NCBI GenBank assembly: GCA_023334545.1
Contig: JAADVB010000050.1
Location: 1 to 64,000 of the forward strand
Length of the DNA stretch: 64,000 nt
Reading direction: 5' to 3'
Source of the DNA: Salisapilia sapeloensis
Lineage: Eukaryota > Oomycota > Peronosporomycetes > Peronosporales > Salisapiliaceae
Shown piece after piece: positions 25,658-37,360 of this stretch. How positions within the stretch are numbered: position 1 is the stretch's first letter; every line of letters starts with the position of its first letter. The position numbers and the translations under genes were made by a program. The notes under the pieces were generated by a model. The model worked only from the letters and a program-made list of their open reading frames with translations, searched no databases and was not told where the DNA came from.

Positions 25658-26728
25658 TTCTAATCAAAGAATATCAAGTCTTTCTCATTGGCCCACGCGT
25701 TCACGAAATTGTTTGAGTCAGGCGAGGCGGTCGTACGGCTCGTCTACTTCGTGATTCCGTGCAAGTCCGGTCTTTGGCTCGTCTATTATATCATGCAAGC
25801 TAATCCTGCGAAGGACGGAAACGCAATAAAGCGAGTCGTATCACACGAAACGGTATAGGCATTATAACACGTAGCAGCAACGATATGCTTGCGTCAGTAT
25901 ACTGGAACAGATATCAGAGCTTATGGATGTTTACCCAGCTTTTGGACGTCTAGGCCATGCGTTAATTGGTTCCTCCAGTCAACGGCAGACCAATTCGCGG
26001 TGTTTCGAGGCTAGAGTAACGGGAAGCGATCGACAAGGCCGACTTGAAATGGGTAGCAAACGTTACCCACTACGAGTGAATGAGATTGGTATCGGATGGA
26101 CATGCATCGTCTCCTCGTGGAGATTCAATTCTGTGCACGGACAGCCATATCAAAGGTCATCGCATCAGCAAGTATCGTTCGTCTACACTTTTGTACCTGA
26201 TTACAACATGTGTCTGGCTACTCATCTACCATCGGCTACTGAGACGATATAGATGCGCACGAGGACGTTTGCTTGCACGCATCCTGTAGTCGCATCATCT
26301 CCGAGCACTCCATTTCTGATCCTTCTTACACAAATATCCGGCTAGCTATCCATGACATCGGCCGTTTGTATCAATCTGTCTGGGTAGCACCGTCTGAGTT
26401 GTTGTCATCATCATCCATATCGCGAGGACGACTTGATATGTTATCCAATATCAAGACTAACCCCTACCAAGAAATCTATTTCAAATGTATGAGACAAAAT
26501 GGCCTTTATATCAGCAATATCCAAAGTACCGGTCGTCATTACCACCTGCAGTTCAAGTCTACGGCTACCTAATTGCGCCAGAGACTGGTTACCAACGTCT
26601 CTTTATGGCTCTTGTAGGAAAAATATAAAGCAAGAGAAAACATGGGTTTGTAGAGCATATAAATGTGCATTGTTTTTCTATCTATTAATGTCTTGACTTA
26701 TTCTACATAGTACGTATCTGGTTCGTAA
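25658..26728. other. intergenic region with no supported gene
   Basis: About 1 kb without a convincing frame on either strand. Short open frames at 25923-26252 and 26273-26572 show no domain and no splice pattern. I see no tRNA, snRNA or tandem repeat here. Confidence 0.45.
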
Positions 26729-27253
26729 TTACAGTGCCGTGTTGGCAAAGTGAATGTCCAAGTCGGACGCGTGTCGACTTTCCAAGCCATACTCAGCAAA
26801 GGTGTGCAATGGCTTCGAAGATGAAATTGGCATCGCCTGCGATTTGCGGACACTTTCTTGCTTCGGGCAATCTTGTGCTTTTTCGTTCGTGCTTTCTTTG
26901 GCGGCAGCAGCGTCGGCCGCTTCTTGCATAACACGAATGGACTGATTCACCTTGACAAGGTATGCGGCGTTCGACTTACAGTCGATGGAGCAGAAGCGGT
27001 CGTGTCGGCTCAAAGATCGAAGGAACACGCGTTTGCAGTTGCAGCACTTGCCACGTTTCTTCTCGCGCTTGGGGCGCAAGTTGCCGGTGCTGTAAATTCC
27101 TGTCTCACTGTCGCGACTTCGGGAGACTCGAGCGAGTATCTCCGGGTACTCATCCTCAGCCACGAGGGTGCGGACGTTTACTGTTTGCGGTGACGGGGAC
27201 TTGCTTTTGAAGAAAGGCAAGATGTCGTTAAAGAAGTTGGCGACGGACGGCAT
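26729..27253 (-). CDS. FLZ-like zinc-finger protein
   Basis: An intronless frame of 174 residues from the first true ATG at 27253; the frame is open further upstream but has no methionine there. The core at about residues 68-95 reads KCCNCKRVFLRSLSRHDRFCSIDCKS. This is a CX2C ... FCSxxC pair that resembles plant FLZ fingers (CxxC ... FCSxECR), which act as protein-binding scaffolds, for example for SnRK1. The loop and flanks differ, so this is similarity of pattern, not a family claim. The tail after the finger is Ala- and Lys-rich. Function unknown. Confidence 0.65.
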   Translation of the reverse strand: MPSVANFFNDILPFFKSKSPSPQTVNVRTLVAEDEYPEILARVSRSRDSETGIYSTGNLRPKREKKRGKCCNCKRVFLRSLSRHDRFCSIDCKSNAAYLVKVNQSIRVMQEAADAAAAKESTNEKAQDCPKQESVRKSQAMPISSSKPLHTFAEYGLESRHASDLDIHFANTAL

Positions 27254-27912
27254 GTTTGGAGGTGTTGGCGGTCGAGAGGAAATTGAGGAATGCTTTGTTG
27301 GCAACACTCCATCACGACTGCCCGGGCTCTACCACCATCAGCCAGCTCGCAGTATCAACATAAGATTTGAGCCATGTGGTCGCACCGGCGGACCCCACAG
27401 CCTCCGGCTCGATGGTTTGTCCGCTTGATAATCATATTCGCAGCGGTCACCCATCTGTATACAAGACATTTTTTTCATCTAGCCAGCGTTTTAGATTGGA
27501 GGAGCAGAGAAATATGGAGTTGAGGACGAAAAGTTGATGCATACCCACACCCCCTCCCACTGCGACTTTCCTTTCCATCACTCGGACGCATGTCTATCCA
27601 ATGAACTCCAATTCCTCCTTGATGCGGCGACTCGACGACAATTTTTCACGATTGATTAGACCTCCTTGGTCGTCCAGTTTGGACCCATCGACATCTGAAT
27701 CGACGTACATACTCCCAAAGGGCCATGTTTAGATATGCACGAAGGATCCATCCCACTGTGAAACTTGACGTCGAATCAATTTTTAACCATCGAAACGAAA
27801 AAATTCCTACAAGATCGCATGCAAACAACGCTTCCGTGTTTCATATCTCTCGTTCATCTCTCCTCCGTCTTTTCCGGCCCCGGACATAATACCAACGTCC
27901 GACACGCAAGGC
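27254..27912. other. intergenic spacer
   Basis: This 0.66 kb lies between the FLZ-like gene start and the 3' end of the WW-RRM gene. A 54-residue plus-strand frame starts with the ATG at 27727, but it has no domain and no support from neighbours. The rest is promoter and 3' UTR by position. Confidence 0.45.
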
Positions 27913-29109
27913 CTACATGTTGCCTGCGTGCGGCATCTCGCCACTCGGATGACCGTGCTCCATGTGCGCGTGCGGGCCAGCGTTTTCGCCAAACCGAGGC
28001 GACTGCACCTTTTCCTTCTTGTGCTGCACCTTGAGGCGCTTCCGTCCGACCTGGAACCCGTTCATGCCCTTGATGGCAGCTTCCGCCGATGCGGCATTGT
28101 CGTAGCTCACGAAGCCTATTGCAACGTGTTAGCGTCATAGTTACCAAGTTGATGTAGGGAGACGTACCAAAGCCACGGCTACGACCCGTGTCCTTCTCGA
28201 CCATGATCCTGGCGCTAATGACGTTTCCGAACGTGGCAAAGTAGTTGAAAAGATCCTGATTGGTCATGTCGTTCGGAATGTGAAAAACAAATAGGTTGCA
28301 TCCAGGAGGACCTGGTCCATGCATAGAAAAGAAAACGGGAGCGAGACCAAGGGACGAATAGAGCACACGCAGACATGCAAAACAAAATACACGGTGACCA
28401 TCCAAACATACACAAAAGGAGACGAGAAGGACGCTTTACACGCATGTAGACACTACAGATCCACGAGAGACGGAACGAGTGTTGTACGAGCTGATGGTCT
28501 CTTCTCTTATATAAACAAGAGAGAAAAGAGGCTTACCTTGGCCGCTTTCGGTCATTTGGATGGGAGGTCCCGGACCAGCCATCTGAGGCGCATACCCTAC
28601 ATACAGCCACGTCAGGATACGTTCGATGGACTAGTAAGAGAAGGGATGAACCGTAAGGCGTCGGGACTGGATACATGTATCCACCGTTCGCGTACGGGGG
28701 ATAGCCCATTTGCTGTCCAAAAGGCTGAGGAAAACCCATAAAGGGAGCACCTATAATATACGATCAGTACGCTGATCCGACAGCTAATCCTGGCGTCTTT
28801 CAGCCTATACCTTGGCCTTGGGCGAGCGGTTGATTGACGAATTCAGCGCCAGGCTGACCGACGTGCGGTTGCATTTCCGCAGGTCCTCCCGCTAAACTCG
28901 CAGGTCTAGAAGAGAATAAAATGTCAGTAAGAAAATGAAATGGTTCGTTGTACAGCATCCTACCGTTCCCAAGTGGATTCTCCAGTGAACGAGTTGTAAT
29001 AATACTTGCGTCCATTCGGGGCGTCATGCTCCGACCATTGGTTTTCAGGAGAAGGCGTGGTATCCTGCACACCGTGCGGATGTTCCGGCGATCCCATTGT
29101 AGTGTCCAT
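27913..29109 (-). CDS. WW-RRM RNA-binding protein, CELF/Bruno-like
   Basis: Six exons. Those fixed are 29109-28964 and 28905-28811, then [14 protein letters not shown], then [14 protein letters not shown], and two exons for the RRM. The first exon gives a WW domain (residues about 26-55) with [15 protein letters not shown] and GESTWERP. A Pro/Gly/Gln/Tyr-rich linker follows. The RRM has RNP2 CNLFVFHIP and RNP1 SRGFGFVSY, with the CELF-type [16 protein letters not shown] and [14 protein letters not shown]. The CELF group regulates splicing, decay and translation of mRNAs. A WW domain on the same chain may tether it to Pro-rich splicing or transcription factors (inference). The frame closes at every intron. 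Confidence 0.88.
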
Positions 29110-29827
29110 TGTGGTTTTCGTCCGAGCGCAAAGTAATGACGAAGTGATCCGAGGGATGCAAGTGCTATAGATCAAGAGACGCGGGTCGTGCTTGTCTTTC
29201 GATAGAAATACGAAAGCGGTGTATCAAATCACAAGAGCTTGACGGCGTGGACGCGCGTGGCAGGAGAAAACTCGACGGTAGCTCCTACTTGTTCTCTTTT
29301 CCCGAGAAAGTTGTGATGTGCTGGTAATTTAGTGGATCACCACCTATCAAATGTAAATTTATGAGACGTCCGGCTAGATATTCGTGCGACATCCGTGCAA
29401 CCTTTTCGGGTGGGAGAGTAGGATCTTCAGACGGCACTGAGGAGCGTTTTCTTGCCCTTGTCTGGCGGCTGTTGACTTGATGCGATCAGACGATTGGACA
29501 AAACCTTTACTAGCGCTGATTAAAAGTGTAATGACGTCTTGGCTAAGGTAACGCTTGACGTTCGAGTTCAAGATGCGAGTAGGATCAAGCCAATGAGTTG
29601 GAAAGAGGTCTGCTTTTATTCCAATCGCATTGCCCGCATGTGGAAGGACGCGACATGCCGATTTATTCTGCCACGACAAGATAGAAAAGTGGTGGGGAGA
29701 GGAAGAAAAGTCGTGTTCCGACGGTCACTGCGTTCTAGTATGAGGCGATCAGACGACTTATAGAGATCCTGGTCCGTCCGTCCGTCCTCTGGTCATTTCC
29801 CAACTTTCCTCCCGTCGAGCAGACCGC
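29110..29827. other. spacer containing an orphan protein-like stretch
   Basis: It lies between the WW-RRM and metallophosphatase genes, which diverge. The only item of note is the minus-strand open stretch at 29285-29485 (listed separately). A plus-strand frame at 29539-29763 has no support. Confidence 0.45.
29285..29485 (-). other. orphan coding-like stretch, possible terminal exon
   Basis: A minus-strand frame of about 66 codons with no good start, ending at a TAG (29285-29287). Its C-terminus reads LPPEKVARMSHEYLAGRL and then HLIGGDPLNYQHITTFSGKE, more protein-like than random translation. Just upstream, in another frame at about 29486-29620, is RYLSQDVITLLISASKGFV, which resembles a histone-fold helix. 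A short intron could join them, but no site gives a normal intron length. It may be a small unannotated gene or a relic. Confidence 0.3.
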
Positions 29828-31402
29828 ATGGTACGCAAGGCCTTTATCATCGGCGGCGTCGTCCTGGTGCTCGCCGCCGTCGTGGCAGTCATCCTCGGTA
29901 CGTCTATCAAGTAGTCAGTAGCATCCCATCAGCTCCTCATCCCTTTCTGTCCTGCAGGTGTCACGTTGAGCGGTAGCGACGACTCGAACACTGGCGACGG
30001 CAACTCGGGCTCCGGTTCCGATGCCTCTGGAGGTGGAGGCGATATATCTAGCTCCAAGAACGTATCGGACGATGACCTCTTGGAAGAAACAAGCGACTCG
30101 GGCTCTGGCTCTGGCAGCTCGCTATATGCGGATGAACCAGACAGTGACCCCGACACGATTGAAGAAGCGTTGACGATGCTCGCGATCGGTGACTGGGGTG
30201 CCACGACCGACAAGCCTGGTTCGTGCTGCAACAAGTACCGCAAGACGCCGAACGATTCGCTCGCGATGAAGATCGACTACTGGGCGCAGATTAATGTGGC
30301 TGAAATCCTGTCGCAATCTGCTGCAGACATCAAACCCACTGCGATCATCGGCCACGGTGACAACATCTACTGGAACGGTGTCGGTCCGGACGATGCAGAG
30401 TACCGTATGGAGAAAACGTTTGAAGAAGTGTACGACCAGGAGTCTCTCCAGGGCATTCCATGGGTCAATGTTGTCGGCAATCACGATCTCGGTGGATCCG
30501 AGTACCTCTGTGGTGACAAGGATTACGAGTTTCACGAGTGTGAGAGCGCCGATGATTTGGTCAAGTACCTTAAGCTCAAGTTTTCTCTCCAACAAGAGTA
30601 CAAGAGTCCGAATGACGACCGATGGAAGCTGTCGGACCACTACTATGTCGAGTCGTTTGAAGCGAATGGCGTGTCCGTAGACATTTTCAATGTCGACACG
30701 AATTTGGCAGATTCCCATGGTGCCATGCAGATTTGTTGCCAGTGCTATGGCTACGTGAAGAAGGTGGCCAAGACGGCGGAAGAGGCCAGTACACTCGGAG
30801 ACACTTGTAATGACCAAAAGCCTGGCGATGAGCTTTGTGCTGGTGGAGATAGAGCCTTGTACGATGCTTGCTACGACGTGCTGCAGGAGTGGTGGGACGA
30901 TTCGTTGGAACAAGTGCAAAAGGATCTAAAGGCGTCCAAGGCGACGTGGAAGATCATCAACACGCACTACTCTCCCCACTTCCACATGAGCGAAGACAAA
31001 ATGAAGCAATGGTACTCGATTACCAAGGAGCACAATGTCCAGTTGTACATGAACGGACACACTCATGGTTTCAACCATGATCTAAGCAAATGGGGCACGC
31101 ACTTCTTTGAGAATGGAGGTGGTGGAGGTATCCAGAGTGAGACGTCTGGTCTGCCACCTGATGTCGCGATCAAGTTCGTGGAGAACGTGTGGGTCGCGCC
31201 TGGTAACCCGTACGGATTCTTTGAGCTCCACTTTTCGGAAGACTGGCTCACGATGGAATTTGTCACGTTTGACAATGCATGGACATTTAGCAAGGTGAAG
31301 AATGAGATTACGACTGGTGGCTACGAGAAGAGTCATTGCTACCACATCCCAGTGACCATGGGCAAGGGTCGTCCGTGTGGCGGAGGCTCGTCAACTAGCT
31401 AG
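29828..31402 (+). CDS. membrane-anchored calcineurin-like phosphatase (purple acid phosphatase type)
   Basis: Two exons (29828-29897 and 29958-31402) encode 504 residues. The first exon gives a signal anchor (AFIIGGVVLVLAAVVAVILG). An acidic Gly/Ser-rich linker of about 90 residues follows. The metallophosphatase then shows the five metal motifs in order: AIGDWG, GHGDNIYWNG, NVVGNHDLGG, NTHYSPH and NGHTHGFNH. The GDNIY form points to the tartrate-resistant/purple acid phosphatase branch. Paired cysteines (CCNK, CCQCYG) suggest folding in the secretory pathway. It likely acts outside the cell or in the lumen on phosphate esters. The substrate is unknown. Confidence 0.88.
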
Positions 31403-31629
31403 AGACAGCTACTTTGGAAAGATTTCAATCCTTTTTGCATTTACATGTGACCTTTTGGTTTTCAGACACTAGAAAGATCAAAAGGCAAATACAAGTATCG
31501 TTTGGCTTGGCATCTTATAAATATGCAGGAATAGTCTGTATTCCAAGTTTTGATTGGTTGTAAAGATGAATGTAGCTTTGGGATTGGATGAAAATGAAAA
31601 GAGTTTAAATATATTTTTCCCGCGGAAGC

Positions 31630-32761
31630 ATGAAGCACATGCAGCCAGTGATGCTACGGCATCTACCGTCTTTGGACGATGGATATCACTTGCTTCCTGT
31701 CAATGATAAGTGGTCGGAAAAGCTGCCTGCTGAGCTTCCTCTTCGCTTCGCATTCTTTCGGTCTGTGTATAGTTTGGTAAACTAGTGGAGTCTACTGACA
31801 ATGACGATGTTGATACAGTTACTTGGGCTTCTTGGTCGTGTGCAGTAAGAATGGCAAGACGAATGTCGTAAAGACGAAAAAGCTGCGTGCTTTGCATGTG
31901 ACAATCCATAATGACGAGGAAGAAGTGTTTGACGAAAGCGTTCATCCGTTCCCGAACGGTGTCTTCTATATGCAGGACTTGATCATGGAGGAGCCTGGCG
32001 AGTATCGACTATCTATCTCTGTGGAAGGAGAGATGGGTCCTCTAATAAAGCCATTGACACTCAGTTGCAACGTATATGAGTTCATGGGTTTAGATAACAC
32101 TAGTTCCGAGTGGGCACAAGGTGTCTACGCTCCACTTCGGCAGGTCGTGGAGGAACTTGAAAGCCAGAAGAAGATTGAAAACCTTCGTGATGAGAAATTC
32201 ATTACTGAAATAGCTCGTAGCAAGAGACATTCCTTGCGTGTTTGTGATGCAAAGGTACACTTGTTCTCTGAAGGACAGCTTATCAGGTTCTTACAAATGG
32301 ACTAGTGGTGGCTGAAAGCATTCGTCCAGCATAGTCTGGACAGAGAGGAACAGATGCAGCTTCAACGACAGAGACTAGCTGTACGTATACACTACCATTT
32401 CATCCCTCCTCTTTCTCTCATCTCCTACAGACCAAACCTTTGGAATCGAAGCGAAAACGGAAGCAGGAGCATCCAAGTACGCTATATTTTCCTCTTCCAT
32501 TGCATCCTCTATAGCTCATACATTTACATAGGTCGCACAGCCACGGAGAGAGAGCATGAAAACTTGTTCCAGCGTCGTAGGAAAGAGTGGAAGCGTGTCC
32601 GAACGGGAGAACTGCGCATGTTCACCACTGAACGTCTACATGGTACGTCTATCTTCCTACCTCTTGTTCCACCATCTAACAATTGTATAGCTGGCGCGAC
32701 CGTGACTGTGTACAGTCAACGAGATATGTACAAGCAGCTTTCCTTGTACGCTCAGCTATGA
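31630..32761 (+). CDS. unknown conserved-looking protein, six exons
   Basis: Exons 31630-31766, 31819-32254, 32306-32380, 32431-32476, 32532-32642 and 32691-32761 give 291 residues in one frame. A donor six bases earlier (31760) also keeps frame. Residues about 45-130 alternate like a beta-sandwich, with LRALHVTIHNDEEEVFDE, FPNGVFYMQDLIMEEPGEYR and LSISVEGEMGP. Then come a helix-rich region (VYAPLRQVVEELESQKK), a basic stretch with nuclear-signal character (KRKRKQEH; FQRRRKEWKRVR) and a short C-terminal domain. I do not recognise the family. The basic region suggests a nuclear protein (inference). Confidence 0.65.
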
Positions 32762-32799
32762 CTTAAGACCCAGTAGGCAGGAATAAATATACGTGTATT

Positions 32800-35606
32800 T
32801 CAATCCGAGGTCGTCGGTAGCGTGATAGAAAACTCCATCTGCGGCGCGGGAGGTGTCCCATGCGGTCGTTCAAACGCTGATTCATAGTACTCAGCCAGTA
32901 CGCCCAAGTACCGCGACAATGACCTCTCTGCATACGCTTCCAAGTGTGTCGGAAAGTGAATACCTTCCACGCGTTTCTGCCCATGCGTTGCCATCTGCAC
33001 TGCCACCATCTTCATCTGCGCGTCGAGTTTGCTAGCAAGGAGCAAGTCGACTGTCAGCTCTTCATCGTCCATACCTTGATGGAAGATAGAGGCGCTGCTA
33101 CTACTGCTCGAATGCATGCTTCCGTTGCTACTAGGCATCCGAACGGACTTTAACGTAGCGCTTTCATCCCACTCGATCAACCGGCCAAGTACTGCTCTTC
33201 CTTCCATCTGCTCTTCGTCCTTATCTTGAGCATCGGAGGAAGCGCCTAGAAGTAGCGTATGCGCCATCTCACTTAGCTGTGTCCAATACCCACCGACTGG
33301 CGATGCAGATGTGGCAGACGACGTAGATGCGTCTGTCGCTGTCGGACTATTGTGTTCAAAGAAGCGTGTGGGAGCTAGTAGAATCCGATCGGATGCACAA
33401 GGTAGATCCAGTCGATTGTATACAAAGACTTTAAAGACGAGGATGTAGCAGAATATCTTTTGGACTTCTTCGTTCCAATGGAGGAAGAGCTGGAAGAAGT
33501 GTTCTTTCAAGATCAAATTCGCGATTAATCGACGTCGCATTGTAGCTGGGAAAAGACCTACGCTTTCAACGTTAGTGTTTAAGAGAGTATGGAAGAGATA
33601 TTAGAAGGTACCAAGGGTATTGTAGAGGAACGTCAGGACTTTGAGTAGCGTCTGGACGTGTTCAGTTTCCAATGCAGGTCGCATGGCGGATTCAAACATG
33701 TCTAGATCGAACGATTCGGAGATGTTATGGTTCTTTATCCCGTTCATCCTCTCTTCCAAGGCATTTCCGGCGGACGAAACGGATGTGCCGAGGTCACGTC
33801 GAGAGGCTGCAGCGGCTGCGACTTGCAGTAGTCGCTGAAGGACTGTGAATGAGTAGTTGACACTAGCTGGATCGAGCATATTCGTGCCTTCTAGTACGAC
33901 TTGGAGGACGACATTGACGAGCTGTTCGTTGCAAAGCACTTCATAGGACGCATCATACACGATCTCAGTCTCTCTCCCGACCCAATACGCTTGCCACGTA
34001 TCGGCCGTTCTGCCATCAAGGATGGACAAGAGGCGACTCATGGATCCATTAGAGGTTCCTGACGGTGTGTTTAGATCCATACGTTGTCGACGTTGACACA
34101 TGCGTTTTAATACTTCTGTATACGCTCGAAGGAAGGTAAAGTATCCAGGAATACAATACCAAACGATCTCTTCTCTAGCATGCTGGCAGTACCATACAGA
34201 CACAGTATTACACAGAGCTGCTGTAAACGTTACGACCATCAAGTCTTCGCGAACAGGTACGGCCAGTCGCTTGGTGAATGACGTGATTGCGTCCGATAGA
34301 TGCTGACGAGACATCCAGTTCTTCGCAAAGACCTTTCGTTCTGATGTGAGTGCAGTGGAGATGAGAGGCATGGTTGATAGAAAGCTTTCGTCTCGATCCT
34401 TATTCGCGTGCATTTGGTGCTTGAAGACTTTGCTCAGTGCTTCATCGATACGATGCGAGACTCTAGCTAGCATCTTGTCATGACCTTCAGATGTCTTGGT
34501 ATCGAAAGAAGAGCTAGGTGGATGGATATCGACGGGATTCCTCTTGTAATTGCGAAAGGCATTCAATACGTTCGTCACGACATTAACATCTTGGTCCGAC
34601 TCGGAGTCGTTTAATGATACGTAATGCCAAGTAATCTGGTCGGATGGACCCTCTATAGAATCTTCCGTCGTCTTGGAAGATGTATCTTGAGGCTGCTTGT
34701 CCTTCCCTCCACTCCCTCGTATCTGGTGCGTACAGTTCCACGCTGCCGTGATGAAGTGCGACGAGAAAGTTGGAAACCGCAAATAGATGAGAGCAAACGT
34801 ATGAGAGAGAAAGAGCTGGTGTTCATCCGATAGAAACCGTAGATGCAGCAGCTTAGACGTACACAAGTCGAGGCATCGCGTCAGTAGTGCAAAGTATCGT
34901 TCCGCCACTATCATCACATTAGTACCTCTAGAGCACACAAGTAGATAAATGAGAGATGTTATACCGTGATCCGATACGTGGATAATGTCTTTATCTAATC
35001 GGAAGCCCTCGACAAATTCTAGTCGATGTGCGATGCAGACGGCGATCTGGAGATACAACGCTCGGCATCGATTACGCACCGGAACAGACTCACTCATGTC
35101 CATAATGTACTCCCTACATCCACCAGATCATCTACCACTACTCGATATCTCCATCTAACGATAGCAAGTCGTACCATAGATCGACGAGCGCGAGCTGACC
35201 CTCGAGCAATGTCAGCAGCTTGGGTGCTTGTGGGTAATACGACAATGACGTCGTGGTTGATATATGTTCATACCCACTCGCGAGTATATCAGCGCCAAAG
35301 TCTGCGTAGAGGAAGTTTGGTCGTTGGAGCAGCGCTCGGGCGTCCGCAAGCATGGAAACTTTCCGCTCAAAGCCCCAGTGGCCGATGGTCGGACCAGAAA
35401 CTCGCACCGGTTCTCGATTTTTAGCAATCTTGACAAGGTCCTGCTGTACCTGTGAAGTAAAGCCTACGACTGGGTGGTGCACAGCACGATACAAGGCTGC
35501 ATCGCGGAGCATGGCGACGAGTATTCTAATCTGATCGCAGATAGGAATAAAAACGGCAAGTCATGTCGCTGGTTCATTCGGACAGCCGTTCAAAGGTAGC
35601 GATCAT
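32800..35606 (-). CDS. large unknown protein, possibly DUF1765-like
   Basis: Exons 35606-35584, 35525-35175, 35113-33612 and 33557-32800 join in one frame to 877 residues. The chain is helical throughout, with repeated hydrophobic segments such as LRALYLQIAVCIAHRLEFVEG, HITSLIYLLV-type and FQLFLHWNEEVQKIFCY. The last resembles my memory of fungal DUF1765 proteins, but only weakly. No membrane span is clear. The exon-1 frame stays open upstream to 35688 and reads RYLTTELYTFFPTHTEYSPS, clearly protein-like. The true start may therefore lie further 5', and the neighbouring minus-strand gene may belong to it (see findings). Confidence 0.65.
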
Positions 35607-35718
35607 ATCAGGACAGTACTTTGAAACGATGGAAGGGGAGTATTCGGTGTGTGTGGGAAAGAAAGTATACAGTTCTGTCGTTAAATACCTACGCTTGGTT
35701 CTAGAGAAATATGCTTGA

Positions 35719-36339
35719 CTATTCGTTCCATAGCTCAGAATGGTTTTCATCTGGTATCCAGCGCGTAGCTCGAAGAAGTAGCATCTCTTCCATAGGTGGA
35801 GAAGGTAGGTCGTCTAGAGACCGGTCCATGTCATCCATGACGATGACTTCAATGTCGTCGTTGAATCGAACAGCATGCGGTGCACCTAGATATTCGTGTG
35901 CTTCGCGGTGTTTGTATCGATTCACTTGCTCGAGAACTGCTTTTCGACGCTCCTGACTTACTCGTTCGGAAGCTTTTTCAAGCTTGCGGAGCACACCGAA
36001 GGCCTGAAACCACTGATTGCGCGCTAGCAACTGTTTGGCGTGATCGGCGGAAGTTTTCAAGACGTTCCATGCATGGCGCACGGCATCATTCGAGGTAACG
36101 CGTGGCCATGGGATGGCATCCCGCGGCCAAAATGTTTTTGCCGAACGTAGAGATGAGCGAGGGGATGCCGACTCGAATTGCTTCGAGACTTTAAGCAGCG
36201 CCAATTGATCGCATGCCGATCCACCGTCGTCTTCGGTCATTTCGTCTGAAAGGGATTGGGAAGTAGAGCGCAACCGTTTTAGCGATGTCGACATACAGGC
36301 CGTGGCCTCGAGCGTCTGCTGGGGCATGCACGAGATCAT
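35719..36339 (-). CDS. unknown protein, 206 residues, perhaps the N-terminal part of the next gene
   Basis: One frame from an ATG at 36339 to a TAG. The first 70 residues are Ser/Thr-rich and hydrophilic. Residues about 85-150 form a likely helical hairpin (AVRHAWNVLKTSADHAKQLL, QAFGVLRKLEKASERVSQER) that resembles a microtubule-interacting-type or three-helix fold in outline only. The end is acidic then hydrophobic (DIEVIVMDDMDRSLDDLP, MEEMLLLRATRWIPDE). A downstream gene on the same strand begins 113 bases later with an exon open well past its ATG. A missed splice or a stop mutation between them is possible. Confidence 0.55.
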   Translation of the reverse strand: MISCMPQQTLEATACMSTSLKRLRSTSQSLSDEMTEDDGGSACDQLALLKVSKQFESASPRSSLRSAKTFWPRDAIPWPRVTSNDAVRHAWNVLKTSADHAKQLLARNQWFQAFGVLRKLEKASERVSQERRKAVLEQVNRYKHREAHEYLGAPHAVRFNDDIEVIVMDDMDRSLDDLPSPPMEEMLLLRATRWIPDENHSELWNE

Positions 36340-37360
36340 TGGTTGGGTTCCAAATCGAAAATAAATCTTGATTAGGACTCGTGCTCATGCCGAGGGAACC
36401 CCTCTACTGGCTAGAAACTTGGTTGCAATGATCTTAACCGGCTGGAAGCTCGTGTCCTGTGGCTCATGACGCCGCAGCCACACAAAGTGACCACGCATCT
36501 GTTAACAAACGAAGGCAAAAGTGCATATAGATAGGGCGAGGGCATCTACTCGTGGCCTAGAAGAGTGATAGTAATCTCGAAAACAAGATCCAAGATCGTG
36601 TACCTCGATGCGCGAGGTTGTGCATCGTTCCTATGCCCTAGTACTTCACCTGACTTCTCGAGCGACTGCGAGTATGAAGTCTCACGTCGGCGACATTTAC
36701 ATGTTTGTGGCTTCAATGCGAGTGAAACTGTAGGTTTTCGTACGTGCGAAGAGACCGTGTGAAGAGCCTGTCCAAGCGCCTAGTCAACCTTCGAGGTATC
36801 TCATGTAGGCCCACACTTCTGATATAACTCTTCTCTGTTGCGCAAGACAACTTCAGGAAGGATAGAGTAGAGTAGACCTGTGCTGACGGATACATGCGCC
36901 CGTTGCTGTCCATTTTTGTTGGAGATCGCGCTTGTCATCTCCTGCCTGACCTTGTTTCAACCGAAGTGTATCCAGAACGACGAAAGCCATTAACGTTCAG
37001 TCGACAGTCAGGTGCACAAAGGTACCAGTTAGGTACACACCTTCATTGTGGTCGGGAGCATGTATCTAGACGACTACATCAAACATTTTCTCATACACCG
37101 AGGACATGTAGAGCAAAAATTTCTCGAATGCTTCAAGACAAAGAGCATTTCTACCAATCACCACTAGCTTCAACCACACTTCGTATGAACTTCAACCACA
37201 TTAAATGTGGCAATAATTATTTATACAAGGCACATCATCTATTCCTACTGTTCAATCATGGCAATCGGTAGATTTGCAATTGATCGAATGTCATCTAACG
37301 ACTAGCTCCACGCCACAGAGACATCATTTTATATCCTCCAGTCTCCCTAGTACGTAAAAC
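36340..37360. other. intergenic region with an orphan coding-like exon
   Basis: About 1 kb before xylulokinase. On the minus strand, about 36500 down to 36390 reads MRGHFVWLRRHEPQDTS and KIIATKFLASRGVPSA. It follows a TTAACAG acceptor-like site and could be an upstream exon of the 36339 gene or a fragment. The 36894-37271 plus-strand frame shows no domain. Nothing else is recognised. Confidence 0.4.

Noticed and set aside
30122-30919. 265-codon minus-strand frame inside the metallophosphatase
   Set aside because: Shadow of the real coding strand, where all five metal motifs occur in frame.
36894-37271. 125-codon frame upstream of xylulokinase as a gene
   Set aside because: No domain, no splice pattern and random-like composition.
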